Source: Pseudoalteromonas ostreae
GTDB taxonomy: Bacteria; Pseudomonadota; Gammaproteobacteria; Enterobacterales; Alteromonadaceae
Direction: 5' to 3'
Assembly: GCF_018069805.1 (NCBI RefSeq)
Contig: NZ_JAGPYN010000002.1
Coordinates: forward strand, 62,001-126,000
DNA length: 64,000 nucleotides
Made by a program: the position numbers and the translations under genes. Of this stretch, positions 53,947 through 63,460 are shown one piece after another. Under the pieces are notes generated by a model. That model ran no database searches. It was given only the letters and a program-made list of their open reading frames with translations, and was not told where the DNA came from. The stretch's first letter is position 1. Each line of letters starts with the position of its first letter.

Positions 53947-54440
53947 ATCGGTTAAGCAGTGACGCTTAAATGAGTAAACGGACAAGGAATGATTACTCAT
54001 AAACCTCGAATTAAAGGTTACGTTAGGAAAAAAAGGATTCACGGACAGGCTCAGGATGGGTAGCACTAAGGATAGTAAGTATACGGACAGCGTCAAGATG
54101 ATGCGAAAAGGAATAACAACAGGGCTCGCAAGAGAGTTGTTAGACAGGATGTTATAAAAGCGGACAGACGGACAGGCCCTAAAGGGCATCACAATGGAAC
54201 TGTTAACTAAAGGATAGCATCAGGACGATGCGTAAAGGATCGGTAATAGAGATTACCAAAAAGGATGAAAAGGAAGCACATAGGACAGAGGCACGGACAG
54301 CCTATATCACGCAGAACGAATAAGTAACAGTGTGATCACATGGATTAGTAAAGTTTAGGATTTGATTAAGTTCAATTGCAGGATGCAGAAAATTAGAAGA
54401 TTCCGCAAGCGCGACTAGCGATAGTTCGCGCTTTTCTTTT
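53947..54440 (+). ncRNA. csrB: CsrB-family CsrA-sequestering regulatory RNA
   Basis: About 495 nt without coding potential, containing about 23 GGA motifs on the + strand (as AGGA, ACGGAC, CAGGATG and AAGGAT), evenly spaced at about 20 nt. This density and the CAGGATG hairpin loops are characteristic of CsrB/RsmZ RNAs, which titrate the translational regulator CsrA. A strong intrinsic terminator closes it at 54407-54440. The 5' end is estimated from a TATACT box. It is somewhat longer than E. coli CsrB. A minus-strand open frame through it (53887-54192) is not a gene. Confidence 0.88.
54407..54440 (+). terminator. intrinsic terminator of the CsrB-like RNA
   Basis: AAGCGCGACTA, a GCGA loop and TAGTTCGCGCTT (one bulged T), followed by TTCTTTT. 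A GC-rich stem with a U tract on the + strand. Confidence 0.9.
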
Positions 54441-54575
54441 GCCCCCCTCAGCTTAACAACTACTTGCCAATTCATTCGTTCATTAATACTCTCGAGTCTA
54501 ATCTAATACGTTATTGATTGTGTATAAGCGCTGACTTCTCTAAAATAGCGCGCTCATAAATCATTGAGGTCGGCC

Positions 54576-55229
54576 GTGTTAATTAACTACAATCCTCCAT
54601 TAGATCCGTATTTAAGCATTTTATTTCAAGACGATGATTTACTGATCGTCAACAAGCCCAGTGAACTTTTGACTGTGCCTGGAAAAGATCCTAAACACGC
54701 CGATTGTTTGATAGCTCGCGTTAACCGTGTTTTTCCTACGGCAAAAATAGTTCATCGCTTAGATATGGCAACCTCTGGAATTATTTGTTTAGCAATGCAT
54801 AAAGCGGCTCATCGTCATTTAAGTATGCAGTTTCAAGAACGCCAAACTGCAAAGCGCTATATTGCCCGAGTGTACGCTAAGCTAGAGCCATTAACAGGAT
54901 CAGTTAATTTGCCACTGATCTGTGATTGGCCAAACCGCCCTAAGCAAATGGTTGATCATGACAAGGGGAAGCCCTCTTTAACTCATTACACTGTACTAGA
55001 ACATGAGCCGCACGCCACTCGTGTGGAACTTACCCCGATTACAGGGCGATCTCATCAATTACGTGTGCATATGTTGTCATTAGGGCACCCTATTTTAGGC
55101 GATAGGCTCTATGCTCACCCTGATGCACTGGCTGCTGCCCCACGCTTGCAATTGCACGCACAAATGCTACAGCTTACTCATCCGAGAACAGCACAAATTA
55201 TGACTTTCGAAGCTGAGCCAGAGTTTTGA
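54576..55229 (+). CDS. rluA: dual-specificity pseudouridine synthase RluA
   Basis: 217 residues. It modifies 23S rRNA U746 and tRNA U32 by family. The catalytic motif KIVHRLDMATSGI contains the essential Asp. DDDLLIVNKPSELLTVPG and ITGRSHQLRVHMLSLGHPI are also diagnostic. The frame opens at a TTG (54564), but GAGG lies 6 nt before the GTG at 54576, and the resulting start (LINYNPPLDPYL) aligns with E. coli RluA, so the GTG is chosen. Confidence 0.92.
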   Translation: MLINYNPPLDPYLSILFQDDDLLIVNKPSELLTVPGKDPKHADCLIARVNRVFPTAKIVHRLDMATSGIICLAMHKAAHRHLSMQFQERQTAKRYIARVYAKLEPLTGSVNLPLICDWPNRPKQMVDHDKGKPSLTHYTVLEHEPHATRVELTPITGRSHQLRVHMLSLGHPILGDRLYAHPDALAAAPRLQLHAQMLQLTHPRTAQIMTFEAEPEF

Positions 55230-55268
55230 TTACGAGCAAAAAATTACCCTAAACTTTTTGCTGTACAC

Positions 55269-55317
55269 GCCGATAACCACTTATTGATTCATCGTGGTAG
55301 TTTATATGGTTATCGGC
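55269..55317 (+). promoter_or_regulatory. inverted repeat overlapping the DUF3530 gene start
   Basis: GCCGATAACC (55269-55278) and its exact complement (55308-55317) can pair, with an inner CCAC/GTGG pair between them. The right arm begins at the third base of the ATG at 55306, so in RNA the start would sit at the base of a hairpin. Confidence 0.45.
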
Positions 55318-56226
55318 AAACAGTTTAAAGCATTGCAATTAATTAGTTTGGTTTGCGGGACTCTCTTGGCCATGCCAACCCAAGCAGCCGACTTTATTGC
55401 ACCCACACCATGGTCAATAATCAGCAGTAATGATTTATCACGCTTAATGCCGCAAGATGAATTAAAACCGCTACTTGCTGGTGATACTGAGTTTTTAAGT
55501 TTATATCGCCAACACATGAGTGCCCAGCAGCGCGGTGTGGTGTTGATTATTCCTGATTGGCAACACCTACCTACCAATAACAACGGGCTCAACTTTTTAC
55601 GCACACAACTTAACGATTTAGGCTATGCCACAATTGCCATGACAGTACCCGATATTGATTGGCAAGCAGTACCACCTACAGATGAAAGAGAAACTACTGA
55701 ACCTGCTGCGACTGAACAAGCTACAAACTTAGACAATTCAGCTGACACAGCTACTCCTGTTGTACATGTTGATGCTATCGCTCATATGAGCAATGCGATA
55801 ATAGATAATTATAAACTCAACTTAATTGCACGCTTTAATGCGTTGTATCAAAGTGCATTGGATGAAGCTGGGAAAATTGTTGTTATTGCACAAGGTGCCT
55901 CAGCAGGAGTATTGATCGAACACTATGGCGAATTCCCCAATACCAATATAGATGCATTTGTCAGCCTTAGCAGTTATTTACCAAACAGTAAACGTAACCA
56001 ACAACTTAACGCGACTATATCGACTATTAGCCCACCGTTATTGGATATTTACTACAACATAGATAACCCAGATTTACTGCTGAGTGTAGCGGATAGAAAG
56101 CGCTGGGTTAAACGTCACAGTAAATATGATTATCGCCAACGTGAACTGTTTGGTTTGCGCTCTGAGTCAGAACAACATGAGCGCTTGACCAAAGAAGTAG
56201 ACGGGTTTTTACGCCGCCTTTTTTAA
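55306..56226 (+). CDS. DUF3530-family secreted alpha/beta-hydrolase-like protein
   Basis: About 306 residues with a signal peptide (ending PTQAA near residue 28). GVVLIIPDWQHLPTNNNGLN and VVIAQGASAGVLIEHYGE (an elbow-like GASAG) fit the DUF3530 family, which has an alpha/beta hydrolase-like fold. Predicted periplasmic. A GTG at 55294 is in frame upstream; ATG 55306 is preferred. The 3' end overlaps the convergent djlA by 18 bp. Function unknown. Confidence 0.8.
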   Translation: MVIGKQFKALQLISLVCGTLLAMPTQAADFIAPTPWSIISSNDLSRLMPQDELKPLLAGDTEFLSLYRQHMSAQQRGVVLIIPDWQHLPTNNNGLNFLRTQLNDLGYATIAMTVPDIDWQAVPPTDERETTEPAATEQATNLDNSADTATPVVHVDAIAHMSNAIIDNYKLNLIARFNALYQSALDEAGKIVVIAQGASAGVLIEHYGEFPNTNIDAFVSLSSYLPNSKRNQQLNATISTISPPLLDIYYNIDNPDLLLSVADRKRWVKRHSKYDYRQRELFGLRSESEQHERLTKEVDGFLRRLF

Positions 56227-57081
56227 ATATTCGTAAGCGGCTTGAATATCTTGGCTTTTCTTGACTGCCAGTTCCATCATATGTTTAGGTAAACCTTGAG
56301 AAACTAATTTATCAGGATGGTGCTGCGCCATTAATTTACGGTACGCTACTTTTACTTCTCGTTCACTCGCCTCATTATTTAGCCCTAGCAAAGCCAGCGC
56401 TTGAGTACGGCTCATGCCACTATTTGCCGGTACATGATGCCCTGAGCCTTCACGATAACTACTGCTTTGCCCTTGTTGACGTTGTTGTTGCTGTTGATAC
56501 CGTTGTTGTTGCTGACGAAATGAAAATTCAGCTTGGTAACGTTTAAGTACGAATGCAAAGTGAGTTTTAGAGATCCCTAATAACTTACTTACCTCTTGGA
56601 GTAGCTCCTTTTCTTGCGCAGCTAACACCCCATCAGAAAACGCCATTTGGATTTGAATTTCTAAAAACAGTTGTAATAAATCATGGCGACGAGCAAAACG
56701 CTCTTTAAAATCGAAAACAGTTTCTTTTAATGAAAAATCAGCGTCTTTTCCCGCTTTAAACGCATCTTGCGCCTCTTTGCGATCATCACTGGTAAGTCCC
56801 ATTTCATCCATAAATAAACTGGCCGCACGGATGTGGGTTTCGCTTACGCGGCCATTTGACTTAGCAATGTGCCCCATTACTCCAAAACAGCTGGTAAAAA
56901 ATAACGCTTGGCGCTGATTAATATCATCATCACCTTTAAATAAGCTTGAAAAGCCACCGGCCTTATCAAAGTTTTGCTTTAAACTCTTATCAAACATATG
57001 GCCCAAGTATAAACCTATAAATAAGCCTATAATGCGCCCAAACATAAAGCCAAAGCAGGCACCTAAAATTTTACCCCACAT
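56209..57081 (-). CDS. djlA: membrane-anchored co-chaperone DjlA
   Basis: 290 residues. An N-terminal transmembrane dimerisation helix (about 5-30, GACFGFMFGRIIGLFIG) and a TerB-like helical domain (about 55-185) precede a Gln-rich linker and a C-terminal J domain with the HPD motif in LMAQHHPDKL. It stimulates DnaK at the inner membrane. It overlaps the DUF3530 gene tail to tail. Followed upstream by the murU-amgK pair on the same strand. Confidence 0.93.
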   Translation of the reverse strand: MWGKILGACFGFMFGRIIGLFIGLYLGHMFDKSLKQNFDKAGGFSSLFKGDDDINQRQALFFTSCFGVMGHIAKSNGRVSETHIRAASLFMDEMGLTSDDRKEAQDAFKAGKDADFSLKETVFDFKERFARRHDLLQLFLEIQIQMAFSDGVLAAQEKELLQEVSKLLGISKTHFAFVLKRYQAEFSFRQQQQRYQQQQQRQQGQSSSYREGSGHHVPANSGMSRTQALALLGLNNEASEREVKVAYRKLMAQHHPDKLVSQGLPKHMMELAVKKSQDIQAAYEYLKKAA

Positions 57082-57106
57082 GAGGCGCTCCTATTATATA
57101 TGTGAA

Positions 57107-57778
57107 TTACTTAATGAGTTGTTGCTCTACCAACAACTCATTCAATTGAGTTAATCGTTTTGGAGTACCAATATCGTCCCAGTTACCTATGTACAGCTCC
57201 GTAGAAACGACATGCTCAGCCAATTTGTTTTTTAATAATGGCCCTAAGCGATGAGTTCCCGCTGCAATTCCTGCAAAAAATTGCTGATGAAAACGACTAA
57301 TACCAGAAAATGTATACTTGGGGCTATCTACACTTAAATGACGCAACGTAAAGTCACCATTTGGGTTATGGGCTGGATTTTCAACCAACACAATATGTGC
57401 CTCGCCCGCATCTAAATGAATATGCAGCAATGAACTAACATCATAGTCGGTAAATATATCGCCATTAATAACAATAAATTGTTCACCAAGCAAAGGTAAT
57501 GCTTGAATAATACCTCCTGCAGTTTCTAATCCCTGTTCAGGCTCTTGGCTATACTCAATATGTACACCAAGCTGACTACCATCACCAAAGTAAGCACGGA
57601 TCTTATCGCCTTGCCAAGCAAGGTTAATAATAAAATCAGTGATCCCTGCAGTTTTTAGCCGCTCAATATGATGTTCGATTAATGGTTTTCCTTGCACCTT
57701 TAACATAGGTTTAGGTAACTCTGCGGTAAGTGGCATCATTCGCTGACCGCGACCTGCGGCTAAAATCATCGCTTTCAT
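57107..57778 (-). CDS. murU: N-acetylmuramate alpha-1-phosphate uridylyltransferase MurU
   Basis: 223 residues. A sugar-phosphate nucleotidyltransferase with MKAMILAAGRGQRMMPLTAE at the N-terminus, KPMLKVQGKPLIEHHIERL, and the metal site in FIVINGDIFTD. In the Pseudomonas-type recycling route it forms UDP-MurNAc from MurNAc-1-P, bypassing fosfomycin-sensitive MurA. Its ATG overlaps the stop of amgK, which supplies the substrate. Confidence 0.9.
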   Translation of the reverse strand: MKAMILAAGRGQRMMPLTAELPKPMLKVQGKPLIEHHIERLKTAGITDFIINLAWQGDKIRAYFGDGSQLGVHIEYSQEPEQGLETAGGIIQALPLLGEQFIVINGDIFTDYDVSSLLHIHLDAGEAHIVLVENPAHNPNGDFTLRHLSVDSPKYTFSGISRFHQQFFAGIAAGTHRLGPLLKNKLAEHVVSTELYIGNWDDIGTPKRLTQLNELLVEQQLIK

Positions 57779-58782
57779 TATTTAGTAGGCACTTTATTGA
57801 GTGCAACTAAGGTAGCAGGAATAATCGTACTGTTGATCCATTTACCCAACTCCACCAACGATGAGTGATCTTGCGCCACGTCACCAATGTAGCGCAATGT
57901 AGGTAATACATTATCCATATAACCGAGTTTACCATCGCGTAAATTTAACCGGCAAAAAATACCCGCCGCTTTTAAATGGCGTTGAATACCGGTTAAATCA
58001 AACCATTGTTTAAAAGTTACAAAACTGATGTTATTGATCAAACCCTGTTGCTCAAACTCAGCAAATGCTTGCTCTAATAAGTATTCAAGTTCATCGTGTG
58101 GAAGTTTAAAATAGCAATCACGTAGTAACGATACAAGGTCATAACATACTGGGCCCTGTACAGCATCTTGATAGTCAATAATTGCCCATTGCTGTTCGCA
58201 GTGCATAATATTACGGCTATGAAAATCACGGTGTACGGTGACGCTAGGTTGCGCGAGTATATTTTCAATTAGTAACTCACAACTCGTTTGCCATAAAGTA
58301 CGTTCTGCTTCAGTGACTTTTAACTCTAAAAACCCTTCTACCAACCATTCTAAAAAAATACTTAGTTCTAATTCTAAAAATGCCCGATCAAAATCTTTCA
58401 TGTGTTCAACAGGCGGCATTTTTGCCCATTGTGCACTGAGTTTTATAAGATGTTTATAGTGATTGATACGTTCTTTATCATCGAGCATATCAGCAAGATG
58501 TATATTGCCTAAATCGCTTAATAAGAAGAATCCTTGTTTTTCATCTGCATGTAATATTTTTGGTAATTTGAAACCATGCTCAGAAAAAAATTTGTTGAGT
58601 TCTATATAAGGGGTGTTATCAAGCTTAGCTGGATCTGAGTCCATAACTATATAGCTATCTTGACCACGATTTAAACGGAAATAACGGCGAAAACTGGCGT
58701 CTGCGGTGATCGCAGCTAGCTGGTATACTTCATCTTCGAAGTGCGGATTTAAAAACTGCTGTAAACTTTTATAACGATTCAT
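57778..58782 (-). CDS. amgK: anomeric MurNAc/GlcNAc kinase AmgK
   Basis: 334 residues of the aminoglycoside phosphotransferase fold. The catalytic loop VTVHRDFHSRNIM and metal motif AIIDYQDAVQGP are intact. TADASFRRYFRL at the N-terminus is typical of AmgK. It phosphorylates recycled MurNAc at C1. Overlaps murU by one base (TAATG). Divergent from lptD, an arrangement also known in Pseudomonas. Confidence 0.92.
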   Translation of the reverse strand: MNRYKSLQQFLNPHFEDEVYQLAAITADASFRRYFRLNRGQDSYIVMDSDPAKLDNTPYIELNKFFSEHGFKLPKILHADEKQGFFLLSDLGNIHLADMLDDKERINHYKHLIKLSAQWAKMPPVEHMKDFDRAFLELELSIFLEWLVEGFLELKVTEAERTLWQTSCELLIENILAQPSVTVHRDFHSRNIMHCEQQWAIIDYQDAVQGPVCYDLVSLLRDCYFKLPHDELEYLLEQAFAEFEQQGLINNISFVTFKQWFDLTGIQRHLKAAGIFCRLNLRDGKLGYMDNVLPTLRYIGDVAQDHSSLVELGKWINSTIIPATLVALNKVPTK

Positions 58783-58885
58783 TTTACAAGATATCTATTT
58801 TTCACTAAGTCAATTACTGTATTTGCCATTGTTTTCCTTTATTATGTCACTCTTACATCCAACGACAGCATATTAAGGTTAATAA

Positions 58886-61132
58886 ATGAGCAAAACCTGG
58901 GGCATAATGATGCTAAGTGTGATCAGCGCACCATCGTTCGCCGAAACTGAACTGACACACAACTTTTGTGGCAATTCAATGCAAACCAGAGCTTGGCAAC
59001 CGCTTGCTGGCCTTGACTTAGGCATGATCGATATCCGTTCAGATGATATTGAACTGCTTGGCACCCAAAGCGCAGAATTTACTGGTAATGTTGATATTAA
59101 CACCCTTACTATGAGTTTGTCCGCACAAAGTGCGCTAATTGACAAACTGCGTGGGTTACTTAATGCAACAGGTCCTATTACTTACCGTAACACGATCAGT
59201 GAAGTAAGTAGCTCAGGTCTCAATGCCGATTTAAATAGTTCTGAAATCAGCCTACTTGGTGCCGATTATAGGCTCACTGCTCAACAAGGGCATGGCGGTG
59301 CAGAAAAGTTTACGGTAAATAAGTCTGGCTTAGACCTGCTGAACGCAAGCTTTACTACCTGCCCAAGCGATACACCTTTGTGGGAGATTCAAGCCGAACA
59401 AATTTTATTATCCAGTGAAGATGGATGGGGAGAAACCCATGATATGGTATTGCGTATTATGGATACGCCAGTACTTTATTTACCCTATTTCACTTTCCCT
59501 ATTGATAATCGAAGAAAGTCGGGCCTATTAACACCCAACATTTCCAGTTCAGGTCGCTATGGTGTAGAAACTGTTACTCCATATTATTGGAATATTGCAC
59601 CAAACTTTGATGCCACGATTACACCTCGCTATATGTCTAAAAAAGGTTTGCAGCTGCAAACCGAGTTTCGTTATTTAAGTGATAGCAATGAAGGTCTCGT
59701 AGCACTTGAATACCTTGATAAAGACGACTCCGAACTAGAGCTCGATGAACGCTTTCTATTTCACTGGCAACAACAAAGTTATTTTGCCGAAAATTGGCGT
59801 GCTAATGTTGATATAACCAACGTCAGCGATGATAATTATCTCACTGATTTGAGCTCTAATTACGCAACACGTACTGACACCCAACTGTATCGTACTGGCT
59901 CATTATCACACTTAGGCGATACTTGGCGTACAGATATAAAAGTACAAAACTTTGAAGTGCTTGGTGATCATGTTGAATCGTATGCGGCGTGGCCACAAAT
60001 TAGCTTTTCACAAACAGCACCATTTAGTTTTCAGGATATTGAACTGACCTTAGATGGTGAATTGAGCCACTTTACCAATGATACTCAAGCTATTGAGAGA
60101 GCAACTCGTTTGCACATCGAACCAAAAGTAAGCTACGGCCATCAAGAACATGCGTGGTCGTTTTTATCTGAATTTAGCGTACTGCACACTAACTATAAGC
60201 AAGAAGGTGATTTTGCTAATACTAATTACGCTGAATCAGTTTCACGTACTTTACCTAAAGTGCGTTTATACAGCCAATTAAACTTTGAGCGTGATACTAC
60301 AATCTTCGCTGATGATGGTATTCAAACCTTAGAGCCACAAATGCAATATTTGTATACACCGAATAAAGATCAATCCAAGATAGGTTTATACGATACAACA
60401 AAACTACAAGATGATTTTTTTGGTTTATTCCGTGATAGTCGCTTTTCAAGTGTGGACCGTATAGCCGCAGCGAATCAGTTTACATTAGGTGCAACCACGC
60501 GCTTATTTAATAATAAAAGTGAAGAGCTATTTAATTTTAGTGCTGGTCAAATATTTTATTTAAGTGACTCTGCCAAGCCAACATCGCAAGGGTTAAACTC
60601 AGATACCAACTATAATGCCTTGTTTGCGGCACAAACCATGTTACATTGGCACCACCGTTGGTATTTATCTGGCGGAATTCAATATGACACCGATGGTAAG
60701 CAGATTATCCAGTCAAATGTGACCTTAGATTATAAAGGTGACGATAATCAACTAGTACAATTGAACCATCGCTATGCAAATGATGTCTCAGGCAATACAA
60801 TCGAACAAGTTGGGTTTTTTACTAGCGTTCCGCTCAGTGATCAATGGCAGTTTGTAAATAGCTATCACCGTGATTTAGAAAACGGTCGTAGTGTCGAGGT
60901 GTTCAGCGGATTGCAATATGAATCATGCTGTTGGGCCTTTCAAGTTACAGCCCGTCGCCAAATCGCAACTGATTTAAATCAAGCGATAGGCCAAGAACAA
61001 GCCACTTTTGATTCAAGTATTGGATTTAATATTGTCTTAAAAGGGTTAGGTAGTAAAAGCCGTTATGATGCACAAAAATTATTACAACAAGGTATTTTTG
61101 GCTATCGTAGACCGTATTTTCTTAATAACTAG
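58886..61132 (+). CDS. lptD: LPS-assembly outer membrane protein LptD
   Basis: 748 residues. The signal peptide covers about 1-19. An N-terminal OstA/LptA-like jellyroll (about 50-170) and a 26-strand-type barrel follow. The four conserved Cys positions are present: NFCGN near the mature N-terminus, TTCPSD, and the CC pair in ESCCWAF. Together with LptE it inserts LPS at the outer surface. Heads the run lptD-surA-pdxA-rsmA. Confidence 0.96.
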   Translation: MSKTWGIMMLSVISAPSFAETELTHNFCGNSMQTRAWQPLAGLDLGMIDIRSDDIELLGTQSAEFTGNVDINTLTMSLSAQSALIDKLRGLLNATGPITYRNTISEVSSSGLNADLNSSEISLLGADYRLTAQQGHGGAEKFTVNKSGLDLLNASFTTCPSDTPLWEIQAEQILLSSEDGWGETHDMVLRIMDTPVLYLPYFTFPIDNRRKSGLLTPNISSSGRYGVETVTPYYWNIAPNFDATITPRYMSKKGLQLQTEFRYLSDSNEGLVALEYLDKDDSELELDERFLFHWQQQSYFAENWRANVDITNVSDDNYLTDLSSNYATRTDTQLYRTGSLSHLGDTWRTDIKVQNFEVLGDHVESYAAWPQISFSQTAPFSFQDIELTLDGELSHFTNDTQAIERATRLHIEPKVSYGHQEHAWSFLSEFSVLHTNYKQEGDFANTNYAESVSRTLPKVRLYSQLNFERDTTIFADDGIQTLEPQMQYLYTPNKDQSKIGLYDTTKLQDDFFGLFRDSRFSSVDRIAAANQFTLGATTRLFNNKSEELFNFSAGQIFYLSDSAKPTSQGLNSDTNYNALFAAQTMLHWHHRWYLSGGIQYDTDGKQIIQSNVTLDYKGDDNQLVQLNHRYANDVSGNTIEQVGFFTSVPLSDQWQFVNSYHRDLENGRSVEVFSGLQYESCCWAFQVTARRQIATDLNQAIGQEQATFDSSIGFNIVLKGLGSKSRYDAQKLLQQGIFGYRRPYFLNN

Positions 61133-61168
61133 TATTACCGTACTATTAGCAAGAGTATTAGAAAAAGT

Positions 61169-62464
61169 ATGAATTTAAAAAAATTATTAGCATCCGCATT
61201 TTTGACGCTAGGCTTATGCCAAAGTGCTTTCGCAGCCCCTGTTGAAATAGACAAGGTGGTTGGTATTGTAAATCAAGGAGTTATTTTACAAAGTGAAGTT
61301 GACACCATAGTTAACCGTGTAAAAACCCAAGCTAAAGAACAAGGACAAGAATTACCCTCAGATGATACGCTACGCATTCAAGCAATGGAGCGCTTAGTAA
61401 ATCAAGCGCTGATGATGCAATTAGCCGAACGTATGGGGTTAGAAATCTCTGATAGCCAACTGGATCAAACTTTGGTTAGTATGGCTAAAGAACAAGGCGG
61501 AACAATTGCAGACTTGCGCCGTACGATTGAAGCGTCAGGCGAGAGTTTCCAGTCTTATCGTGAAGAAATTCGTAAAGAAATTACTACTCAACAAGTGATG
61601 CGCGCAAACGTAGATCGTCGTATTTATATTAGCCCGCAAGAAGTTGATAACCTTTTAAAAATAATGGAAAGCCAAGGTCAAAATACCGAAGAGTATGACA
61701 TTGGTCATATCCTCATTGATATTCCAAATAATGCCACTGCGGATGAAATTGCTAGCGCAAAAACTCGTGCCGATAAAGTCATCGAATTTTTACGAGAAGG
61801 TAAAGAATTCAAACGCATCGCGATTTCATCATCAAGTGGTTCAAAAGCTCTTGAAGGTGGTCAGCTAGGTTATATGAGTATCAATGAAATGCCGTCATTA
61901 TTTGCTGAAGCAGTGAAAGGCACTAAAAAAGATGCCATTATCGGCCCGCTACGCTCTGGCGCTGGTTTTCATATCATTAAAGTGCAAGATATTCGTGGTC
62001 GCCAGGTTGTTGAAACAACTGAAGTTCGTTCTCGCCATATCCTAATCAAGCCGTCAATTATCTTAAGTGAAGAAAAAGCCCGCAATATGCTAAATGGTTT
62101 TGCCAAAGAGTTACGCGCTGGGACAGCTGATTTTGGTGAGCTTGCTAAAGAGTATTCAGAAGATCCAGGCTCTGCACTTAAAGGTGGAGAGTACGATTGG
62201 ACAGACCCAACAACCTATGTGCCACAGTTTAGAGACACCCTTCTATCACTTGATAAAAATGAGATCAGTGACCCGTTTAGGACCACATTTGGTTGGCATA
62301 TAGTCCAGCTATTAGACAAACGCATTGCTGATAAAACCGAACTAGCCAAACGTAACCGTGCTCATGGCATGCTGTTTAATCGTAAATTCAAAGAAGAAAG
62401 CTTTAACTGGCAGCAAGAAATGCGTGAGCAAGCCCATGTTGAAATTTTCCCAATTGATGAATAA
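61169..62464 (+). CDS. surA: periplasmic chaperone/peptidyl-prolyl isomerase SurA
   Basis: 431 residues. Signal peptide (about 1-22, ending AFAAP). A SurA N-terminal domain (about 25-145) is followed by two parvulin domains (about 175-275 with YDIGHILIDI, and about 287-385 with RSRHILIKPS) and a C-terminal helix. It helps fold outer-membrane proteins, including LptD. 36 nt after lptD. Confidence 0.97.
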   Translation: MNLKKLLASAFLTLGLCQSAFAAPVEIDKVVGIVNQGVILQSEVDTIVNRVKTQAKEQGQELPSDDTLRIQAMERLVNQALMMQLAERMGLEISDSQLDQTLVSMAKEQGGTIADLRRTIEASGESFQSYREEIRKEITTQQVMRANVDRRIYISPQEVDNLLKIMESQGQNTEEYDIGHILIDIPNNATADEIASAKTRADKVIEFLREGKEFKRIAISSSSGSKALEGGQLGYMSINEMPSLFAEAVKGTKKDAIIGPLRSGAGFHIIKVQDIRGRQVVETTEVRSRHILIKPSIILSEEKARNMLNGFAKELRAGTADFGELAKEYSEDPGSALKGGEYDWTDPTTYVPQFRDTLLSLDKNEISDPFRTTFGWHIVQLLDKRIADKTELAKRNRAHGMLFNRKFKEESFNWQQEMREQAHVEIFPIDE

Positions 62465-62467
62465 CCA

Positions 62468-63460
62468 ATGATCCTACGTATTGCAATTACTCCCGGCGAA
62501 CCTGCCGGGATTGGCCCAGATTTGCTGTTGCAACTTGCCCAGCATGATTGGCCTGCGCAGCTGGTTGTGATTGCTGATAAGCAGTTATTACAACAGCGAG
62601 CCAAACAGCTTGGTTTAACAATCAATTTAATTCCATTTGATGAAAACGCACCAGCAGCAATCGCTCCCGCAGGGAGTGTTTATCTGCACCAGGTTGATTT
62701 AGGTGCCGACGTTGAAATGGGCGTATTAAATGATGCCAACGGCCAATACGTACTCGATACCTTACGTATCGCGTGCGAAAAAAATATGAATGGTACGTTT
62801 GAAGCCGTTGTAACTGGCCCTGTTCATAAAGGTATTATCAATAAAGCTGGCATTTCATTTAGCGGCCATACCGAATACTTTGCCCAGCAATCAAACACCC
62901 CTGATGTGGTGATGCTGTTAGCTACTGAAGGCTTAAGAGTTGCACTAGTGACCACGCACATCCCACTAGCTTATGTATCTCGTGCTATTACAAGTGAGCG
63001 TTTAAGTAAAGTTGCGGGTATTTTAAACCATGATTTACAAACTAAATTTGGTATTGATAAACCACGTATTTTAGTCTGTGGGCTGAACCCTCATGCGGGT
63101 GAAGATGGCCATTTAGGGCGTGAAGAAATTGACACCATCACCCCAACCATTGAACAGCTCAATAGTGAAGGTATGAATTTAATCGGCCCATTACCTGCTG
63201 ATACCTTGTTCCAAGACAAATATCTATCACAAGCTGATGCTGTGCTGGCAATGTATCACGATCAAGGTTTACCTGTGCTAAAATACAAAGGTTTTGGCAA
63301 ATCGGTTAATATCACCCTTGGTTTGCCGTTTATACGCACCTCAGTTGATCACGGTACTGCGCTCGATTTAGCCGGCACTGGTGATGCTGATGTTGGTAGT
63401 TTTGAATTAGCGATCCGCGAAGCAATTAAGCTCGCCCATGAAAAAGCACAAAATCAATGA
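62468..63460 (+). CDS. pdxA: 4-hydroxythreonine-4-phosphate dehydrogenase
   Basis: 330 residues. NAD-dependent enzyme of pyridoxal phosphate synthesis. Signatures are [33 protein letters not shown] with metal His, [17 protein letters not shown] and [17 protein letters not shown]. It starts 3 nt after surA and overlaps rsmA by 4 nt, so it is fully embedded in the operon. Confidence 0.97.
   Translation: MILRIAITPGEPAGIGPDLLLQLAQHDWPAQLVVIADKQLLQQRAKQLGLTINLIPFDENAPAAIAPAGSVYLHQVDLGADVEMGVLNDANGQYVLDTLRIACEKNMNGTFEAVVTGPVHKGIINKAGISFSGHTEYFAQQSNTPDVVMLLATEGLRVALVTTHIPLAYVSRAITSERLSKVAGILNHDLQTKFGIDKPRILVCGLNPHAGEDGHLGREEIDTITPTIEQLNSEGMNLIGPLPADTLFQDKYLSQADAVLAMYHDQGLPVLKYKGFGKSVNITLGLPFIRTSVDHGTALDLAGTGDADVGSFELAIREAIKLAHEKAQNQ

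Noticed and set aside
53887-54192. Minus-strand 101-codon open frame in the 53.9-54.2 kb gap
   Set aside because: It is antisense to the GGA-rich RNA, has no ribosome site and no recognisable protein character; its composition reflects the repeated GGA motifs.
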